From the NCBI RefSeq assembly GCF_000969605.1, contig NZ_JZUE01000019.1, positions 61,511 through 125,510 on the forward strand: DNA of 64,000 bases, in the 5' to 3' direction. The stretch comes from Aquincola tertiaricarbonis (GTDB lineage: Bacteria; Pseudomonadota; Gammaproteobacteria; Burkholderiales; Burkholderiaceae_C). Position numbers and translations under genes: made by a program. Shown here piece by piece: positions 30,156-42,046 of this stretch. The notes under the pieces were generated by a model. It ran no database searches. It was not told where the DNA came from and was given only the letters and a program-made list of their open reading frames with translations. The first letter of the stretch is position 1, and each line of letters opens with the position of its first letter.

Positions 30156-31087
30156 GAATCGTCCTCCTCGGCGGGACCGGCTTCATTGGCCGGCATCTCG
30201 CCAGCTACTGTCAGCCTGGCGCCGACATCGTAATTGTCAGCCGGCACGCGCCGATGAACGTCGACCGGCTGCCCGGCGTGCGTTATGTACAAGGCGACTC
30301 CGCCTCGCAGGACTTCCTGCGCCAAGTCATTCGGGCCGATGACCACGTCGTGTACCTGGCCTACAACTCGGTCCCCAAGACATCGTTCGACGATCCGTTG
30401 CGCGACATCCAGGAGAACCTGCCGCTGGCCATCAGTCTGCTGAGCGTGCTGCGCGACGTGCCGGTAAAGCGACTACTGTATGTGTCGTCGGGTGGTACCG
30501 TCTATGGGCCGACGGAAGAGGCCGCCCCGATCGCCGAGGACCATCCGACGCACCCAATCTCACCGTACGGCATTACTAAGCTGGCCGTCGAAAAGTATTG
30601 CCGCATGTATGCACGCCTGTTCGGCATCCCGGTCGTCATTGCGCGCCCCTCTAACCCCTACGGTCCGGGCCAGGTACCTTATCGCGGCCAGGGCTTCATC
30701 GCCACCGCCGTGGCCAAGATCCTGCAGGGCGACGAGATGCCGGTCTTCGGCCCTCACGGCACCGTGCGCGACTACCTCTACATCGAGGACCTGTGCGCCG
30801 CCATGAAGGTGCTGCTCCACAGTCAGCCGGCGCCCGGTGCAATCTTCAACATCGGCTCGGGCATCGGCCTGAACAACCTGCAGGTGCTACAGGCGGTCGC
30901 CGAGGCTGCCGGGCGCAAAATGTCCGAAGTCAAGGTGGACTTCCTGCCAGCGCGCCATTTCGACGTGGCCTACAACGTCCTCGACAGCAGCCGTCTCGAG
31001 GCCCTGGGATGGAGCTGCCGGACCACGCTGGCGCAGGGCCTGCCTGCAACGATCCAATGGGTGACGGCGCACCTAAGCGCAGCATGA
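30152..31087 (+). CDS. UDP-glucose 4-epimerase-like NAD-dependent epimerase
   Basis: A 311-aa extended SDR: MRIVLLGGTGFIGRHLA, then YVSSGGTVYGPTEE (Ser region) and SPYGITKLAVEKYCRMY with the catalytic Tyr-Lys. NPYGPGQVPYRGQGFIATAVAKIL and GTVRDYLYIEDLCAAM match GalE/WbpP-type epimerases. It likely interconverts a UDP-hexose or UDP-HexNAc at C-4. It sits between two glycosyltransferases with ATGA overlaps at both ends. Confidence 0.83.
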   Translation: MRIVLLGGTGFIGRHLASYCQPGADIVIVSRHAPMNVDRLPGVRYVQGDSASQDFLRQVIRADDHVVYLAYNSVPKTSFDDPLRDIQENLPLAISLLSVLRDVPVKRLLYVSSGGTVYGPTEEAAPIAEDHPTHPISPYGITKLAVEKYCRMYARLFGIPVVIARPSNPYGPGQVPYRGQGFIATAVAKILQGDEMPVFGPHGTVRDYLYIEDLCAAMKVLLHSQPAPGAIFNIGSGIGLNNLQVLQAVAEAAGRKMSEVKVDFLPARHFDVAYNVLDSSRLEALGWSCRTTLAQGLPATIQWVTAHLSAA

Positions 31088-32199
31088 AGAAAGTACTGTT
31101 CATCATCACTACGCTGCGTCGCGGCGGTCCCGTCAACATCCTCTTTGACATCGTCAAGTACCTAGACCCCGAGCGCGTCAACTCGCATGTCCTAACCTTG
31201 TGCCCGGAAGAAGGTAACAGCCGTTGGGATGAGTTTGTCGCCGCTGGGGCTACGGTGTCCTGCCTGAATGTCGCCAAGGGATTCGGTTACGGCATGGCCG
31301 TGCTGCGGCTCAAGGGCGTAGTCGACGCAATCTCTCCCCATGTCGTGCACTGCATCGGCTTCCGCGCCGACGTGCTGGGATCGTTGTGCCTGGGCAAGTA
31401 CCGCAAGATCAGCTCCCAGCTCAACTACCCGTTCGACGACTATGTGATGACCTATGGCAAGGCCGTCGGTGGCGTTATGGCGCACCTCACCGCCTGGGCG
31501 CTCAAGAGGTATGACGTGACGGTGGCCTGCGCGGACGATGTTGCGGCCAAGATGTCGGCGCGCGGCGTGCCCGCCCGCGTGATCTACAACGCGATAGACG
31601 ATGCACTGTTCGTGCCCGCTGACGTGGCCGAGCGTAAGGCCCGTCGCGAGCAGTTGGGCATCTCGGCCGACGCTGGCCCAGTCTTCATCTTCGTGGGCGT
31701 GCTGACGGATCGCAAGCAACCGCTGGTGACGATCCAGGCGTTCCTGCGCTTCCAGGCGCAGCACCCTGCGGCGACGCTGATATTGCTGGGCGACGGTCCG
31801 GAGATGGCTGCCTGCCGCGCGCTGACGCAGGACAACCGGCGTGTGATCTACGCGGGCCGCGTTGCAGAGACCCGCCCCTACCTTGCGGCCAGCGACGCCT
31901 ACATCGCGACTTCCAAGGCCGAAGGCATGCCGGTGTCTGTCGTTGAGGCGCTAGCGATGCGCCTGCCGGTGGTGCTGTCTGATATCAACCCGCATCGCGA
32001 GATCCTCGCGATCGATCCTGGCGCGGGCGTGCTCGCGCGCACAGGATCAATCGATGAGACAGCCGCGGCGATGACCCAGCTCTCGTCGCAAGACCTGAAG
32101 ATCATGGGCGACCACGCGCGCCGGATCATCGAACTGGAGCTCAGTGCGCGCGTCATGTCGCGGAAGTTCCAGCACATCTACGCTGAATTGGCCACCTGA
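31084..32199 (+). CDS. Glycosyltransferase family 4
   Basis: A 371-aa GT-B transferase. It opens MKKVLFIITTLRRGGPVNILFDI, and the C-terminal domain begins FIFVGVLTDRKQPLVTIQAFL. The donor motif SKAEGMPVSVVEALAMRLPVVLSDINPHRE carries the EX7E pair. Start 31084 makes an ATGA overlap with the epimerase gene; the longer frame runs through it. Retaining mechanism expected from the family; sugar unknown. Confidence 0.9.
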   Translation: MKKVLFIITTLRRGGPVNILFDIVKYLDPERVNSHVLTLCPEEGNSRWDEFVAAGATVSCLNVAKGFGYGMAVLRLKGVVDAISPHVVHCIGFRADVLGSLCLGKYRKISSQLNYPFDDYVMTYGKAVGGVMAHLTAWALKRYDVTVACADDVAAKMSARGVPARVIYNAIDDALFVPADVAERKARREQLGISADAGPVFIFVGVLTDRKQPLVTIQAFLRFQAQHPAATLILLGDGPEMAACRALTQDNRRVIYAGRVAETRPYLAASDAYIATSKAEGMPVSVVEALAMRLPVVLSDINPHREILAIDPGAGVLARTGSIDETAAAMTQLSSQDLKIMGDHARRIIELELSARVMSRKFQHIYAELAT

Positions 32200-32235
32200 G
32201 TCTACCCACTGCCCCTTCCCGGTAATCAACTCTCC

Positions 32236-33063
32236 ATGACGCACATTGGCGTACTGATGGGCCTATACGGCCGAGACCGCGCTGACCTTTTCGAACGTGC
32301 GCTACTGTCAGTGCTCGATCAGGCGCTGCCGGCCAACGTTGGCCTGCGGATCTACCTGGGCGTCGACGGGCCGCTGCCGCCCGAGCTCGAAGCCGTGCTC
32401 GCGCGTTTCCAAGGGCGCCTTCACCTTGTGTCGCGCTCGCACGAAAACCTCGGCCTGGCCGCGACGCTGAACCGGCTGATCGCCGCGCGTAGCGACGAAG
32501 CATTCTTCTTTCGGATGGACGCGGACGACGTCTCGCTGCCCGGACGTTTCACCGCTCAGCTTGCCTACCTGGACGCGCATCCTGATATCGACATCCTGGG
32601 CACCGCGATCCGGGAGTGCCGGGAAGGCCAGATAGGTCCCCAGGGAGAGGAGGGGCGCGTTGTCAAGTTCGCCAAGGACCCTGAAGATGCGCGCCGTCGC
32701 ATTGACCGCCGGGTTCCGGTAGCACATCCCACTGTGTGCCTACGTCGACGGGTCCTGGACACCGTCGGCGGCTACCCCGAGCGGCGCGGCAACGAGGACA
32801 TCGCCATGTGGTTCCGCTGTATCACTGCGGGATTCAAGTTCGACAACCTCCCCGACCCATGGCTCGACTTCACGATCACCGAAAACTTCTGGAAGCGGCG
32901 CAGCCTGGAGAAGGCGTTCATCGAGTTCCAGTCTTACGTCGAGGGCATCTGGCGCCTGGACGGCTTCACATGGCGCTACGCCTATCCAACTGCACGTCTA
33001 TGCCTGCGGCTCAGCCCGGAATGGATAAGCCGGCGCCTCTACGCTTCGCGCATGCGTGCCTGA
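32236..33063 (+). CDS. Glycosyltransferase family 2
   Basis: A 275-aa GT2 enzyme, the last gene of the plus-strand glycan run. It shows LLSVLDQALPANVGLRIYLGVDGPLP, NLGLAATLNRLI, the metal site FRMDADDVSLPGRF, and IRRRVLDTVGGYPERRGNEDIAMWFRC-like acceptor region (here LRRRVLDTVGGYPE). Similar proteins act in LPS and amylovoran-type synthesis. It converges on fcl with a 19-base gap and no obvious terminator of its own. Confidence 0.87.
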   Translation: MTHIGVLMGLYGRDRADLFERALLSVLDQALPANVGLRIYLGVDGPLPPELEAVLARFQGRLHLVSRSHENLGLAATLNRLIAARSDEAFFFRMDADDVSLPGRFTAQLAYLDAHPDIDILGTAIRECREGQIGPQGEEGRVVKFAKDPEDARRRIDRRVPVAHPTVCLRRRVLDTVGGYPERRGNEDIAMWFRCITAGFKFDNLPDPWLDFTITENFWKRRSLEKAFIEFQSYVEGIWRLDGFTWRYAYPTARLCLRLSPEWISRRLYASRMRA

Positions 33064-33082
33064 CAAGGACCGCGCTCGAAAG

Positions 33083-34102
33083 TCACGAGGCGGACGATCG
33101 ACCATTCCCCCGATCGCCGAGCCTGAGAAAATCATGGTGGGCTCGGCGGAGCCCATCTGGTAGGGACGTCCCCGCCCTCCACCCCGCCGAGTTCAACACC
33201 CCCACATCCATCAACTTCCGCGGCGTGCCATCCGGCTTGCTCGTGTCATACACGATGCGCCCTTCGAAGCCCACCGTCTGGCGCACCAGCTCGGCCAGCT
33301 CGGCGATGGTCACGTCTTCGCCCACACCGATGTTGACCAGCGGCGGCTCGAAGCGGCCGGTCTGGCTCTCGTCGCTGCCCAGCAGGGCCTGGTAGCGGTC
33401 GTCGGGCAGGTTCATCAGGAACACGCAGGCATCCGCCATGTCGTCGGAGTACAGGAACTCGCGCCGCGGCGTGCCGGTGCCCCAGACGGTGACTTCGGCG
33501 GCGCCGGCCAGCTTGGCCTCGTGGAACTTGCGCAGCAGCGCCGGGATGACGTGGCTGTTGGTCGGGTGGTAGTTGTCGCCCGGGCCGTACAGGTTCGTGG
33601 GCATGGCCGCCAGGTACTTCGTGCCGTACTGGCGGTTGTAGCTCCAGCACATCTCGATGCCGGCGATCTTGGCCAGCGCGTAGGGCCGGTTGGTGGGCTC
33701 CAGCGGGCCGGTGAGCAGGTCCGTCTCCTTCATCGGCTGCGGCGCCAGCTTGGGGTAGATGCAGCTCGATCCAAGGAACAGCAACCGCTCGACCTGGTTC
33801 AAGTACGCCGCGTGGATGACGTTGGTTTGGATGGCCAGGTTGTCGCGGATGAACTCGGCCGGAAAGCTGTTGTTGGCCACGATGCCGCCGACCTTGGCCG
33901 CGGCCAGGAAGACGTACTCGGGCTTCTCCTGCTCGAAGAACTGGCGCACGGCGCGTTCGTCGGTCAGATCCAGCTCCGCGTGGGTGCGCTGGATGAGGTT
34001 GCCGTAGCCGGCGCGCTGCAGGTTGCGCACGATGGCCGAGCCGACGAGGCCGCGGTGGCCGGCGACGTAGATGCGGGCGTTGCGGTCCATCGGCGTGCTC
34101 AC
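33083..34102 (-). CDS. fcl: GDP-L-fucose synthase
   Basis: Bifunctional epimerase-reductase (339 aa) giving GDP-L-fucose from the Gmd product. [17 protein letters not shown] is the cofactor motif, FLGSSCIYP the Ser region, [11 protein letters not shown] the Tyr-Lys pair, and [18 protein letters not shown] is diagnostic. GTG at 34102 overlaps the gmd stop (GTGA); ATG at 34090 is an alternative. The core ends normally ([15 protein letters not shown]), but the last ~15 residues ([11 protein letters not shown]) look unconserved and lie across inverted repeats at the convergent junction. A GDP-mannose supply is not in the window. Confidence 0.95.
   Translation of the reverse strand: MSTPMDRNARIYVAGHRGLVGSAIVRNLQRAGYGNLIQRTHAELDLTDERAVRQFFEQEKPEYVFLAAAKVGGIVANNSFPAEFIRDNLAIQTNVIHAAYLNQVERLLFLGSSCIYPKLAPQPMKETDLLTGPLEPTNRPYALAKIAGIEMCWSYNRQYGTKYLAAMPTNLYGPGDNYHPTNSHVIPALLRKFHEAKLAGAAEVTVWGTGTPRREFLYSDDMADACVFLMNLPDDRYQALLGSDESQTGRFEPPLVNIGVGEDVTIAELAELVRQTVGFEGRIVYDTSKPDGTPRKLMDVGVLNSAGWRAGTSLPDGLRRAHHDFLRLGDRGNGRSSAS
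33115..33155. repeat. Inverted repeats at the junction of the two glycan blocks
   Basis: CGCCGAGCC at 33115-33123 is perfectly complementary to GGCTCGGCG at 33140-33148 across a 16-base loop. The second arm can also fold locally (TGGGCTC 33138-33144 with GAGCCCA 33149-33155, loop GGCG). The structures lie in the 3' end of fcl, 50-90 bases from the convergent glycosyltransferase stop. They might serve as a transcription stop for the plus-strand run; there is no T-run. Confidence 0.6.
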
Positions 34103-35226
34103 TCGTTGTAGTCGTAGGCCTGGAAGCCGGCCAGCTTGACGAGGCTGTCGCGCCGCGCGGCGGTGTAGTCGGCCTCGACCATTTCCTTGACCAGCTCGGG
34201 CAGGGTGATCTTGGGCACCCAGCCGAGCTTTTGCTTGGCCTTGGTGGGGTCGCCCAGCAGCGTCTCCACCTCGGTGGGGCGGTAGTAGCGCGGGTCCACC
34301 TTGACGATGACGTCACCCACCTTGCACTTGGCCTTCATCTCACCGTTGACGGCTTCGACCTTGGTGACGGTGCCCACTTCCTGGTCACCTTCGCCGCTGA
34401 AGGCCAGGGTGATGCCCAGCTCCTTGGCCGCGAACTCTACGAACTGGCGCACGCTGTACTGCACGCCGGTGGCGATGACGAAGTCTTCGGGCTGGTCTTG
34501 CTGCAGCATCATCCACTGCATCTCGACGTAGTCTTTCGCATGGCCCCAGTCGCGCAGCGCGCTCATGTTGCCCAGGTACAGGCAGTCCTGCAGGCCCAGC
34601 GCGATGCGGGCGATGGCCCGGGTGATCTTGCGGGTGACGAAGGTCTCGCCGCGCAGCGGGCTCTCGTGGTTGAAGAGCACGCCGTTGCAGGCGTAGATGC
34701 CGTAGGCCTCGCGGTAGTTGACCGTGATCCAGTAGCCGTACATCTTGGCCACCGCGTAGGGGCTGCGCGGGTAGAAGGGCGTGGTTTCCTTCTGCGGGAT
34801 CTCCTGCACCAGGCCATAGAGCTCGGAGGTGCTGGCCTGGTAGAAGCGGGTCTTCTTCTGCAGGCCCAGGATGCGGATGGCCTCCAGGATGCGCAGGGTG
34901 CCGATGCCATCGGCATTGGCGGTGTACTCGGGCTCTTCGAACGAGACGGCCACGTGGCTCATGGCCGCCAGGTTGTAGATCTCGTCGGGCTGCACCTGCT
35001 GGATGATGCGGATCAGGTTGGTCGAGTCGGTCAGGTCACCGTAGTGCAGCTTGAAGCGCTGGTTGTCGACGTGCGGATCCTGGTACAGGTGATCGATGCG
35101 GTCGGTGTTGAACAGCGACGAGCGGCGCTTGATGCCGTGGACTTCGTAGCCCTTGCTCAGCAGCAGTTCAGCCAGGTAGGCGCCGTCCTGGCCGGTGACG
35201 CCGGTGATGAGAGCAACTTTGGTCAT
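34099..35226 (-). CDS. gmd: GDP-mannose 4,6-dehydratase
   Basis: Converts GDP-mannose to GDP-4-keto-6-deoxymannose (375 aa). [19 protein letters not shown] is the specific N-terminus; [29 protein letters not shown] and [23 protein letters not shown] are diagnostic, the last with the Tyr-Lys pair. Followed by fcl with GTGA overlap, a universal pairing for GDP-fucose. It begins 22 bases after the stop of the membrane dehydratase gene. Confidence 0.98.
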   Translation of the reverse strand: MTKVALITGVTGQDGAYLAELLLSKGYEVHGIKRRSSLFNTDRIDHLYQDPHVDNQRFKLHYGDLTDSTNLIRIIQQVQPDEIYNLAAMSHVAVSFEEPEYTANADGIGTLRILEAIRILGLQKKTRFYQASTSELYGLVQEIPQKETTPFYPRSPYAVAKMYGYWITVNYREAYGIYACNGVLFNHESPLRGETFVTRKITRAIARIALGLQDCLYLGNMSALRDWGHAKDYVEMQWMMLQQDQPEDFVIATGVQYSVRQFVEFAAKELGITLAFSGEGDQEVGTVTKVEAVNGEMKAKCKVGDVIVKVDPRYYRPTEVETLLGDPTKAKQKLGWVPKITLPELVKEMVEADYTAARRDSLVKLAGFQAYDYNE

Positions 35227-35248
35227 AACGATGTGCAGTGAAAGAAGG

Positions 35249-37141
<1,893 letters not shown>

Positions 37142-37164
37142 GGGTTCGGTCGGGCCTGCGCGCG

Positions 37165-37767
37165 TCAGGGCGCCAGCAGCACGCGCAGGCTGCGCACCAG
37201 CACGCCGATGTCGGTCCACAGGGTGGCGCGCTCGGCATAGGCCGCCGCACCCTGCAGCTTGGCCGGCAGGATGACGTCGACGTATTCGCGCTCGGGGTCG
37301 GCGGCGCGGGCCAGGCGCTCGCTTTCGTCGGCATGCGCCAGCGACACCGGATCGGTGATGCCGGGCCGCACGCTCAGCACGCGCTCACGCAGCGCCGCGG
37401 GGTACAGCGCCACGTAGCGCGGCACCTCGGGCCGCGGGCCCACCAGGCTCATGTGGCCCTGGATCACGTCGATCAGCTGCGGCAGCTCGTCGATGCGGTG
37501 CCGGCGCAGCCAGCGGCCGGCGCGGGTGATGCGCGGGTCGTCGCCCACCGTCAGCAGCGGCCCGGCCGCATGGCTCATGGCCATGGTGCGGAACTTGTGG
37601 ATGTGGAACAGCCGCCCGTGCCGGCCCACGCGCTGCTGGCGGAAGAACACCGGGCCGCGCGAGTCGAGCTTGATCCACAGCGCCACGGCCAGGCCGGCCG
37701 GCGCCAGCAAGGCCAGCAGCAGGCTCGCCACGATCAGATCGAACACACGCTTGGCCACGGCCGGCAT
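37165..37767 (-). CDS. Initiating sugar transferase, monotopic PglC-like phosphoglycosyl transferase
   Basis: A 200-aa protein, the size of PglC. One N-terminal membrane segment (FDLIVASLLLALLAPAGLAVALWIKL) leads into the catalytic domain: GPVFFRQQRVGRHGRLFHIHKFRTM, DELPQLIDVIQGHMSLVGPRPEVP and RPGITDPVSL. It transfers a phosphosugar, often a diacetamido-trideoxyhexose when beside PglE/PglF homologues, to undecaprenyl phosphate. It overlaps the aminotransferase stop by one base and precedes the dehydratase gene. This is the second initiating enzyme in the window; the WecA-like gene at 11681 belongs to an unrelated fold. Confidence 0.93.
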   Translation of the reverse strand: MPAVAKRVFDLIVASLLLALLAPAGLAVALWIKLDSRGPVFFRQQRVGRHGRLFHIHKFRTMAMSHAAGPLLTVGDDPRITRAGRWLRRHRIDELPQLIDVIQGHMSLVGPRPEVPRYVALYPAALRERVLSVRPGITDPVSLAHADESERLARAADPEREYVDVILPAKLQGAAAYAERATLWTDIGVLVRSLRVLLAP

Positions 37768-38939
37768 CAGCCCAGCAGCCGGCGCAGCACCGCCACCACG
37801 CGCTGCACGTCGGCGTCGGTCATGCGGGTGTAGATCGGCAGGCTGAACAGCCGCTCATACGCCTTCTGGCTGTGCGGAAAGTGCTCGGGCCGCAGGCCAT
37901 AGCGCTCGCGCCAGTAGGGCTGCTGGTGCAGCGGGATGTAGTGCACGCTGCAACCGATGCCGGCTTCGAACAGCGCCTCCACCGCCTGGTCGCGGCTCAC
38001 GCGTGTTTCGTCAGCCAGGCGCACGGTGTAGAGATGCCAGGCATGTTCGTCGCCCGCCGGTGCGTCGGCCGGCAGCCGCAGCGGCAGGCCGGCCAGGCCG
38101 GCGTGGTACAGCGCGGCGATCTCGGCACGGCGTTGCTGGAAGCGCCGGGCCTTTTGCAACTGGTGCAGGCCCAGCGATGCCGCGATGTCGGTCAGGTTGT
38201 ACTTGAAGCCGGGCGCCACGATCTCGTAGTACCAGCTGGGCACGGTGGCGGTGAAGCGGTCGAAGGCATCACGGCTCATGCCGTGCAGGCGCATGGTCTT
38301 GGCGCGCTTCGCCAGCGCCTCGTCGCGCGTGACCAGCATGCCGCCCTCGCCCGTCGTCATCGTCTTGTTGGCATAGAAGCTGAAGACGGTGGCGTCGCTG
38401 CCCAGCGTGCCGACGAGCTGGCCGCCCACCGTGGTGGGCAGTGCATGGGCTGCGTCTTCCACCACCTTCAGGCCGTGGCGACGGGCGATGTCGAGGATGG
38501 CCGGCATGTCGGCCGCCAGGCCGCCGAAGTGCACCGGCATCACGGCCTTGGTGCGCGGCGTGATGGCGGCTTCCACCGCACGCGGGTCGATGTTGAGCGT
38601 GGCCGGGTCCACGTCCACCAGCACCACGTCGGCACCCAGGTAGCGCACCACCTCGGCGGTGGCGGTGAAGGTGTGGGTGGTGGTGATCACCTCGTCGCCC
38701 GGGCCGATGCCCAGCGCTTCCAGCGCCAGGTGCAGGCCGGCGGTGGCCGAGTTCACCGCGATGCTGTGCAGGCCCGCGTCGCCCAGGAAGGCGCTGAACT
38801 CGCGCTCGAAGCGGGCCGTCTTGGGGCCGGTGGTCACCCAGCCGGACTTCAGCGTGTCCACCACCTCGGCGATTTCCTCGTCGCCGATCTCGGGCAGCGC
38901 AAAGGGCAGGAACGGGGGCTTGTCGGCGTCGGCGGTCAT
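37767..38939 (-). CDS. DegT/DnrJ/EryC1-family aminotransferase (PglE/ArnB-like)
   Basis: PLP-dependent sugar aminotransferase of 390 aa. The PLP Lys is in [39 protein letters not shown] and [10 protein letters not shown] are family motifs. With the WbpM/PglF-like dehydratase and the PglC-like transferase next door it probably aminates the C-4 ketone of UDP-4-keto-6-deoxy-GlcNAc. Start 38939 (MTADADK) overlaps the methyltransferase stop by four bases; the open frame continues upstream but encodes no related residues. Specificity is from context. Confidence 0.9.
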   Translation of the reverse strand: MTADADKPPFLPFALPEIGDEEIAEVVDTLKSGWVTTGPKTARFEREFSAFLGDAGLHSIAVNSATAGLHLALEALGIGPGDEVITTTHTFTATAEVVRYLGADVVLVDVDPATLNIDPRAVEAAITPRTKAVMPVHFGGLAADMPAILDIARRHGLKVVEDAAHALPTTVGGQLVGTLGSDATVFSFYANKTMTTGEGGMLVTRDEALAKRAKTMRLHGMSRDAFDRFTATVPSWYYEIVAPGFKYNLTDIAASLGLHQLQKARRFQQRRAEIAALYHAGLAGLPLRLPADAPAGDEHAWHLYTVRLADETRVSRDQAVEALFEAGIGCSVHYIPLHQQPYWRERYGLRPEHFPHSQKAYERLFSLPIYTRMTDADVQRVVAVLRRLLG

Positions 38940-39688
38940 GGTTTGGCGATCCAGGCCAACACATGCGTGCGCAGCAGCGGCACGGCATTGAAGGCGGTGT
39001 AGAGCGAGGTATGCAGCCGGCACAGCGGCCGCGCCAGCGGCGGCGCCAGCGTCACGCGGCGGTGGGTGATGCGGCCCTGCGGAAACAGCGCCTGCACTTC
39101 GTGCAGCGTCACGCCGCGCACGTCGGCATTGCGGGGATTGTCGACGGTGAAGTCGTACCAGAGCACCGCGCCGCCCGGCCGTAGCCAGCGCCACATGGCC
39201 GCGGCCAGGGCCTGGCGTGTGGCGGGCTGCAGCAGCGACGAAAAGACGGTGGAGGCCAGCACCATGTCGACGCTGGCCGGCGCCAGGTCGGCCTGCGTGG
39301 CATCGCCCTGCAGCAGGGTGACGGCCGCGGGCAGCAGCCGCTGCGCCTGCGCATGCCGGTCGGGCAGCAGCTCGATGCCGGTGAGCAGCTCGGGCGATGC
39401 GCCCAGGCGCAGCAGCTCCAGCAGGTTGCCGCCGGCACCGCTGCCCACTTCGACGATGCGGCGCGAGGCCAGCTCCTGCCAGCCCGCGGCGCGCCACAAG
39501 GCCAGCATCGCGCGCTGGCGTTCATGCAGCGTGCAGGCCACGTCGGGCTGCAGCGGGCTGTAGCGGTCGGCCCCGGTGCGGCGGGCATAGCGCTGCGCGA
39601 TGCGGTCTGCTTCGGACGACGGCGCACCGCCCTGCTGCGCGGGATCGCTGCGCGGGGCGGGCGCGTCGTTGAGATCGTCAGGCGACAT
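38936..39688 (-). CDS. Class I SAM-dependent methyltransferase
   Basis: A 250-aa methyltransferase. After a hydrophilic N-terminus with [19 protein letters not shown] comes motif [18 protein letters not shown] (about residue 78), then [13 protein letters not shown] and [13 protein letters not shown], with a [19 protein letters not shown] post-motif. It probably O-methylates a sugar or a lipid-linked intermediate, as do several glycan-locus methyltransferases. Its start at 39688 overlaps the end of the GT4 gene by 11 bases; the exact start is uncertain since two Met codons lie two residues apart. Confidence 0.83.
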   Translation of the reverse strand: MSPDDLNDAPAPRSDPAQQGGAPSSEADRIAQRYARRTGADRYSPLQPDVACTLHERQRAMLALWRAAGWQELASRRIVEVGSGAGGNLLELLRLGASPELLTGIELLPDRHAQAQRLLPAAVTLLQGDATQADLAPASVDMVLASTVFSSLLQPATRQALAAAMWRWLRPGGAVLWYDFTVDNPRNADVRGVTLHEVQALFPQGRITHRRVTLAPPLARPLCRLHTSLYTAFNAVPLLRTHVLAWIAKP

Positions 39689-40949
39689 GCACATGCATCG
39701 CGATCGCGCCGTTGCGCGATACCGCGGCCAGGAAGCGACGCGCCAGCACTGGGTAGCAGTGCTCGGCCTCGACGAAGGCGCGGCCGCGCCGGCCCATCGC
39801 CGCCCGTTCCTCGGCCGGCAGCGCGGCCAGCATGCGCAGGCCATCGGCCACGGCCTGCGCATCTTCCGGCGGCACCGTCAGGCCGCAGCGGGCCTCGGCC
39901 ACCGGGTCGTTGCCGGCCTCCACCGAATGAAGCACCACGCAGCCGGCCATCAGGTAGTCCATCAGCTTGTTGGGCGCGATGCCGAAGCGGTAGATGGGCA
40001 CCCGCTGCCAGCCGATGTAGGCGATGTCCAGCGCCTGCAGAAAGCTCGGGATCTGCGCCTTGGGGATGGGCGGCAGCAGCGTGACGTTGGCCAGCGACTC
40101 GTCGGCGATGCGCCGTGCCAGCCGCGGGCGCTCATGGCCATCGCCCACCAGCACGAAGTGCAGCGCCGGGTCGGCCAGGCGGGCGGCGTCCAGCAGCGTG
40201 TCCAGCGCGTTGGGGCGGCCCATGGAGCCGGCGTAGCCCACCACCGTCTTGCCCTCGGCGCGCACGGCGGCCAGGGCCTGCGCCACGTCGTCCCGCAGCG
40301 GCGGCCCGTCGGTGCCGGGCGCCGGCCAGTCGTCGGGCGAGATGCCGTTGGGCACGATCACCAGCTTGCTCAGGTCCAGCCCATGCTCGGCCATGTGCTC
40401 GTGCACCCGCGGCAGCATCGACACCACCACGTCGGCATCGCGGTAAGCGGCGTCCTCGGCCGACTGGCAAACCATCGCGAACGGATGCCAGGGCGACATG
40501 CCCGACAACTCGATGGGCGACAGCGGCCACAGGTCGTGCACCTCGTACACCAGCACCGCATTGGCCCGGCGCGCGATGTGGCGCGCCACCCAGATGTCCA
40601 TCGGGTAGGTGCTGGAAGCGATCACCACGTCGGGCTGCAGCTGCGCCACCAGCCGCCGCGCATCGCGCCGCACCTGCCACAGGAAGCTGGCGATGTTGCG
40701 CACCCGGCCCAGGCCGTTGCCCTGGTAGGCCGGCGTGGGGTACCAGCGGTAGCGGATGCCGTCGATCTGCTCGTCCCGCGGCGTGTCGCCCACTTCCTGC
40801 GGCTGGCGGGCGCGCACATGCGAATGGCTGGCCGCCAGCATCTGCACCGCATGGCCGGCGCGCACCCACTCACGGGCCAGGTAGTAGGGCCGGTACTCCA
40901 TGCCCAGCGCGGGGCTGCCGGCGTAGTGGTTGATGTAGAGGATGTTCAT
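39678..40949 (-). CDS. Glycosyltransferase family 4 (WbuB-like)
   Basis: A 423-aa GT-B transferase. MNILYINHYAGSPALGMEYRPYYLAREWVRAGH is the opening typical of WbuB/fucosamine-type GT4 enzymes (motif cited here: NHYAGSPALGMEYRPYYLA). VYEVHDLWPLSPIEL, VPNGISPDDW and GYAGSMGRPNALDTLLDAA follow, with the second domain ending GLTVPPEDAQAVADGL. The gene overlaps both neighbours by a few bases. A fucosyl or fucosaminyl donor would suit the gmd/fcl neighbourhood, but that is inference. Confidence 0.88.
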   Translation of the reverse strand: MNILYINHYAGSPALGMEYRPYYLAREWVRAGHAVQMLAASHSHVRARQPQEVGDTPRDEQIDGIRYRWYPTPAYQGNGLGRVRNIASFLWQVRRDARRLVAQLQPDVVIASSTYPMDIWVARHIARRANAVLVYEVHDLWPLSPIELSGMSPWHPFAMVCQSAEDAAYRDADVVVSMLPRVHEHMAEHGLDLSKLVIVPNGISPDDWPAPGTDGPPLRDDVAQALAAVRAEGKTVVGYAGSMGRPNALDTLLDAARLADPALHFVLVGDGHERPRLARRIADESLANVTLLPPIPKAQIPSFLQALDIAYIGWQRVPIYRFGIAPNKLMDYLMAGCVVLHSVEAGNDPVAEARCGLTVPPEDAQAVADGLRMLAALPAEERAAMGRRGRAFVEAEHCYPVLARRFLAAVSRNGAIAMHVHVA

Positions 40950-42046
40950 CGCGCTGCGCGGGCGGCGGCTGCATCGTCCAGCGCCTGCAGCCGCGCCAGG
41001 AAGCGCCGCACGCAAGGCGCGAACAAGGCATGTTCGGCCACCCAGGCGCGATTGTCGCTGGCGATGGCTCCGCCCCGCGCCAGCAGCGGCTGCAGGGTCT
41101 GCGCGGCCGGCAACGCGCCGTCGGCCAGCACCAGGCCGTTGCTGCCGCTGTGCACCAGTTCGTGGTTGGCCGGCAGGTCGGACAGTAGCGGGATGCAGCC
41201 GTGGGCCATCGCCTCCAGCACCGACACCGACACCGAGTCGCTGGCCGGCAGGCTCAGGTACCAGCGCGCCTGGCCATACAAGCGGGCCTGCTCGGCGGCT
41301 TCCAGACGGCCGGTGAAGCGCACCTGGTCGGCCAGGCCGGCGTTCTGCACCTGGCGCTCCATCGCATGGCGCAGGCTGCCGTCGTTGGCCACCACCAGCC
41401 GCGCATCGGGCCAGTGGGCGGCGATGGCGGCAAAGGCCTCGACCACGCGCTGCGGCTGGTAGATCGGCTCCAGGCCGCGGTTGGCGAAGAAGAGGCGGTC
41501 GTCCTTGGCTTCGGACGGCGGCGGCAGTGCGTCCAGCCCAAAGGGAAAGGTCATCACCTCCGCGGCGCCCAGGGCCTGCATGCGCGCGGCCATGTGCAGG
41601 CTGTCGCTGGTGGTCAGCGCGCATGCGCGCAGCACGCGGCTCATCAGCCAGCGCAGGGCCGGGTGGCGGTCGGGCGTGACCAGGATGTCGGACCCCCAGG
41701 CCGAGCCCACCAGCCGGCCCGGCACGCCCAGGCCGGCCTGCGCCAGCCAGCCGAGCGTGCCATGTGAGGTGAGGTAGTGGGCATGCAGCCAGTCGGGCCG
41801 CACATCCCGCAGCCAGCGCGCCAGACGGGGCAGCGTGCGCAGCACCTGCAGGTTGCCGCCGCCAAAGCGCGGCCGGGTGTCCAGCGCCAGCCGGCGCCCG
41901 GGCGGCAGCACCGCGTCGAAGCCGGGCAGGAAGCCACGGCTCGATGCCGCCCACAGGTCCACGCCCTCGGCCGTCAGCGCCCGCGCCCACTTCAGCAGGT
42001 GCGGGCTGTCGCCGTCGCCCAGCAAAACGATTCGCAAGGCACTCAT
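40946..42046 (-). CDS. Glycosyltransferase family 4
   Basis: A 366-aa transferase. It begins LRIVLLGDGDSPHLLKWARAL, followed by DWLHAHYLTSHGTLGWL and VGSAWGSDILVTP. The donor domain carries RFTGRLEAAEQARLYGQARWYLSLPASDSVSVSVLEAMAHGCIPLLSDLPANHE (cite: LPASDSVSVSVLEAMA), a GT4 signature with the paired acidic residues. ATGA overlaps at both ends place it in the tightly coupled minus-strand block. Specificity unknown. Confidence 0.86.
   Translation of the reverse strand: MSALRIVLLGDGDSPHLLKWARALTAEGVDLWAASSRGFLPGFDAVLPPGRRLALDTRPRFGGGNLQVLRTLPRLARWLRDVRPDWLHAHYLTSHGTLGWLAQAGLGVPGRLVGSAWGSDILVTPDRHPALRWLMSRVLRACALTTSDSLHMAARMQALGAAEVMTFPFGLDALPPPSEAKDDRLFFANRGLEPIYQPQRVVEAFAAIAAHWPDARLVVANDGSLRHAMERQVQNAGLADQVRFTGRLEAAEQARLYGQARWYLSLPASDSVSVSVLEAMAHGCIPLLSDLPANHELVHSGSNGLVLADGALPAAQTLQPLLARGGAIASDNRAWVAEHALFAPCVRRFLARLQALDDAAAARAAR

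Noticed and set aside
33083..34102. fcl considered frameshifted at its 3' end
   Set aside because: The frame keeps family residues up to [15 protein letters not shown], so only a short tail is unusual; no alternative frame restores a better end.
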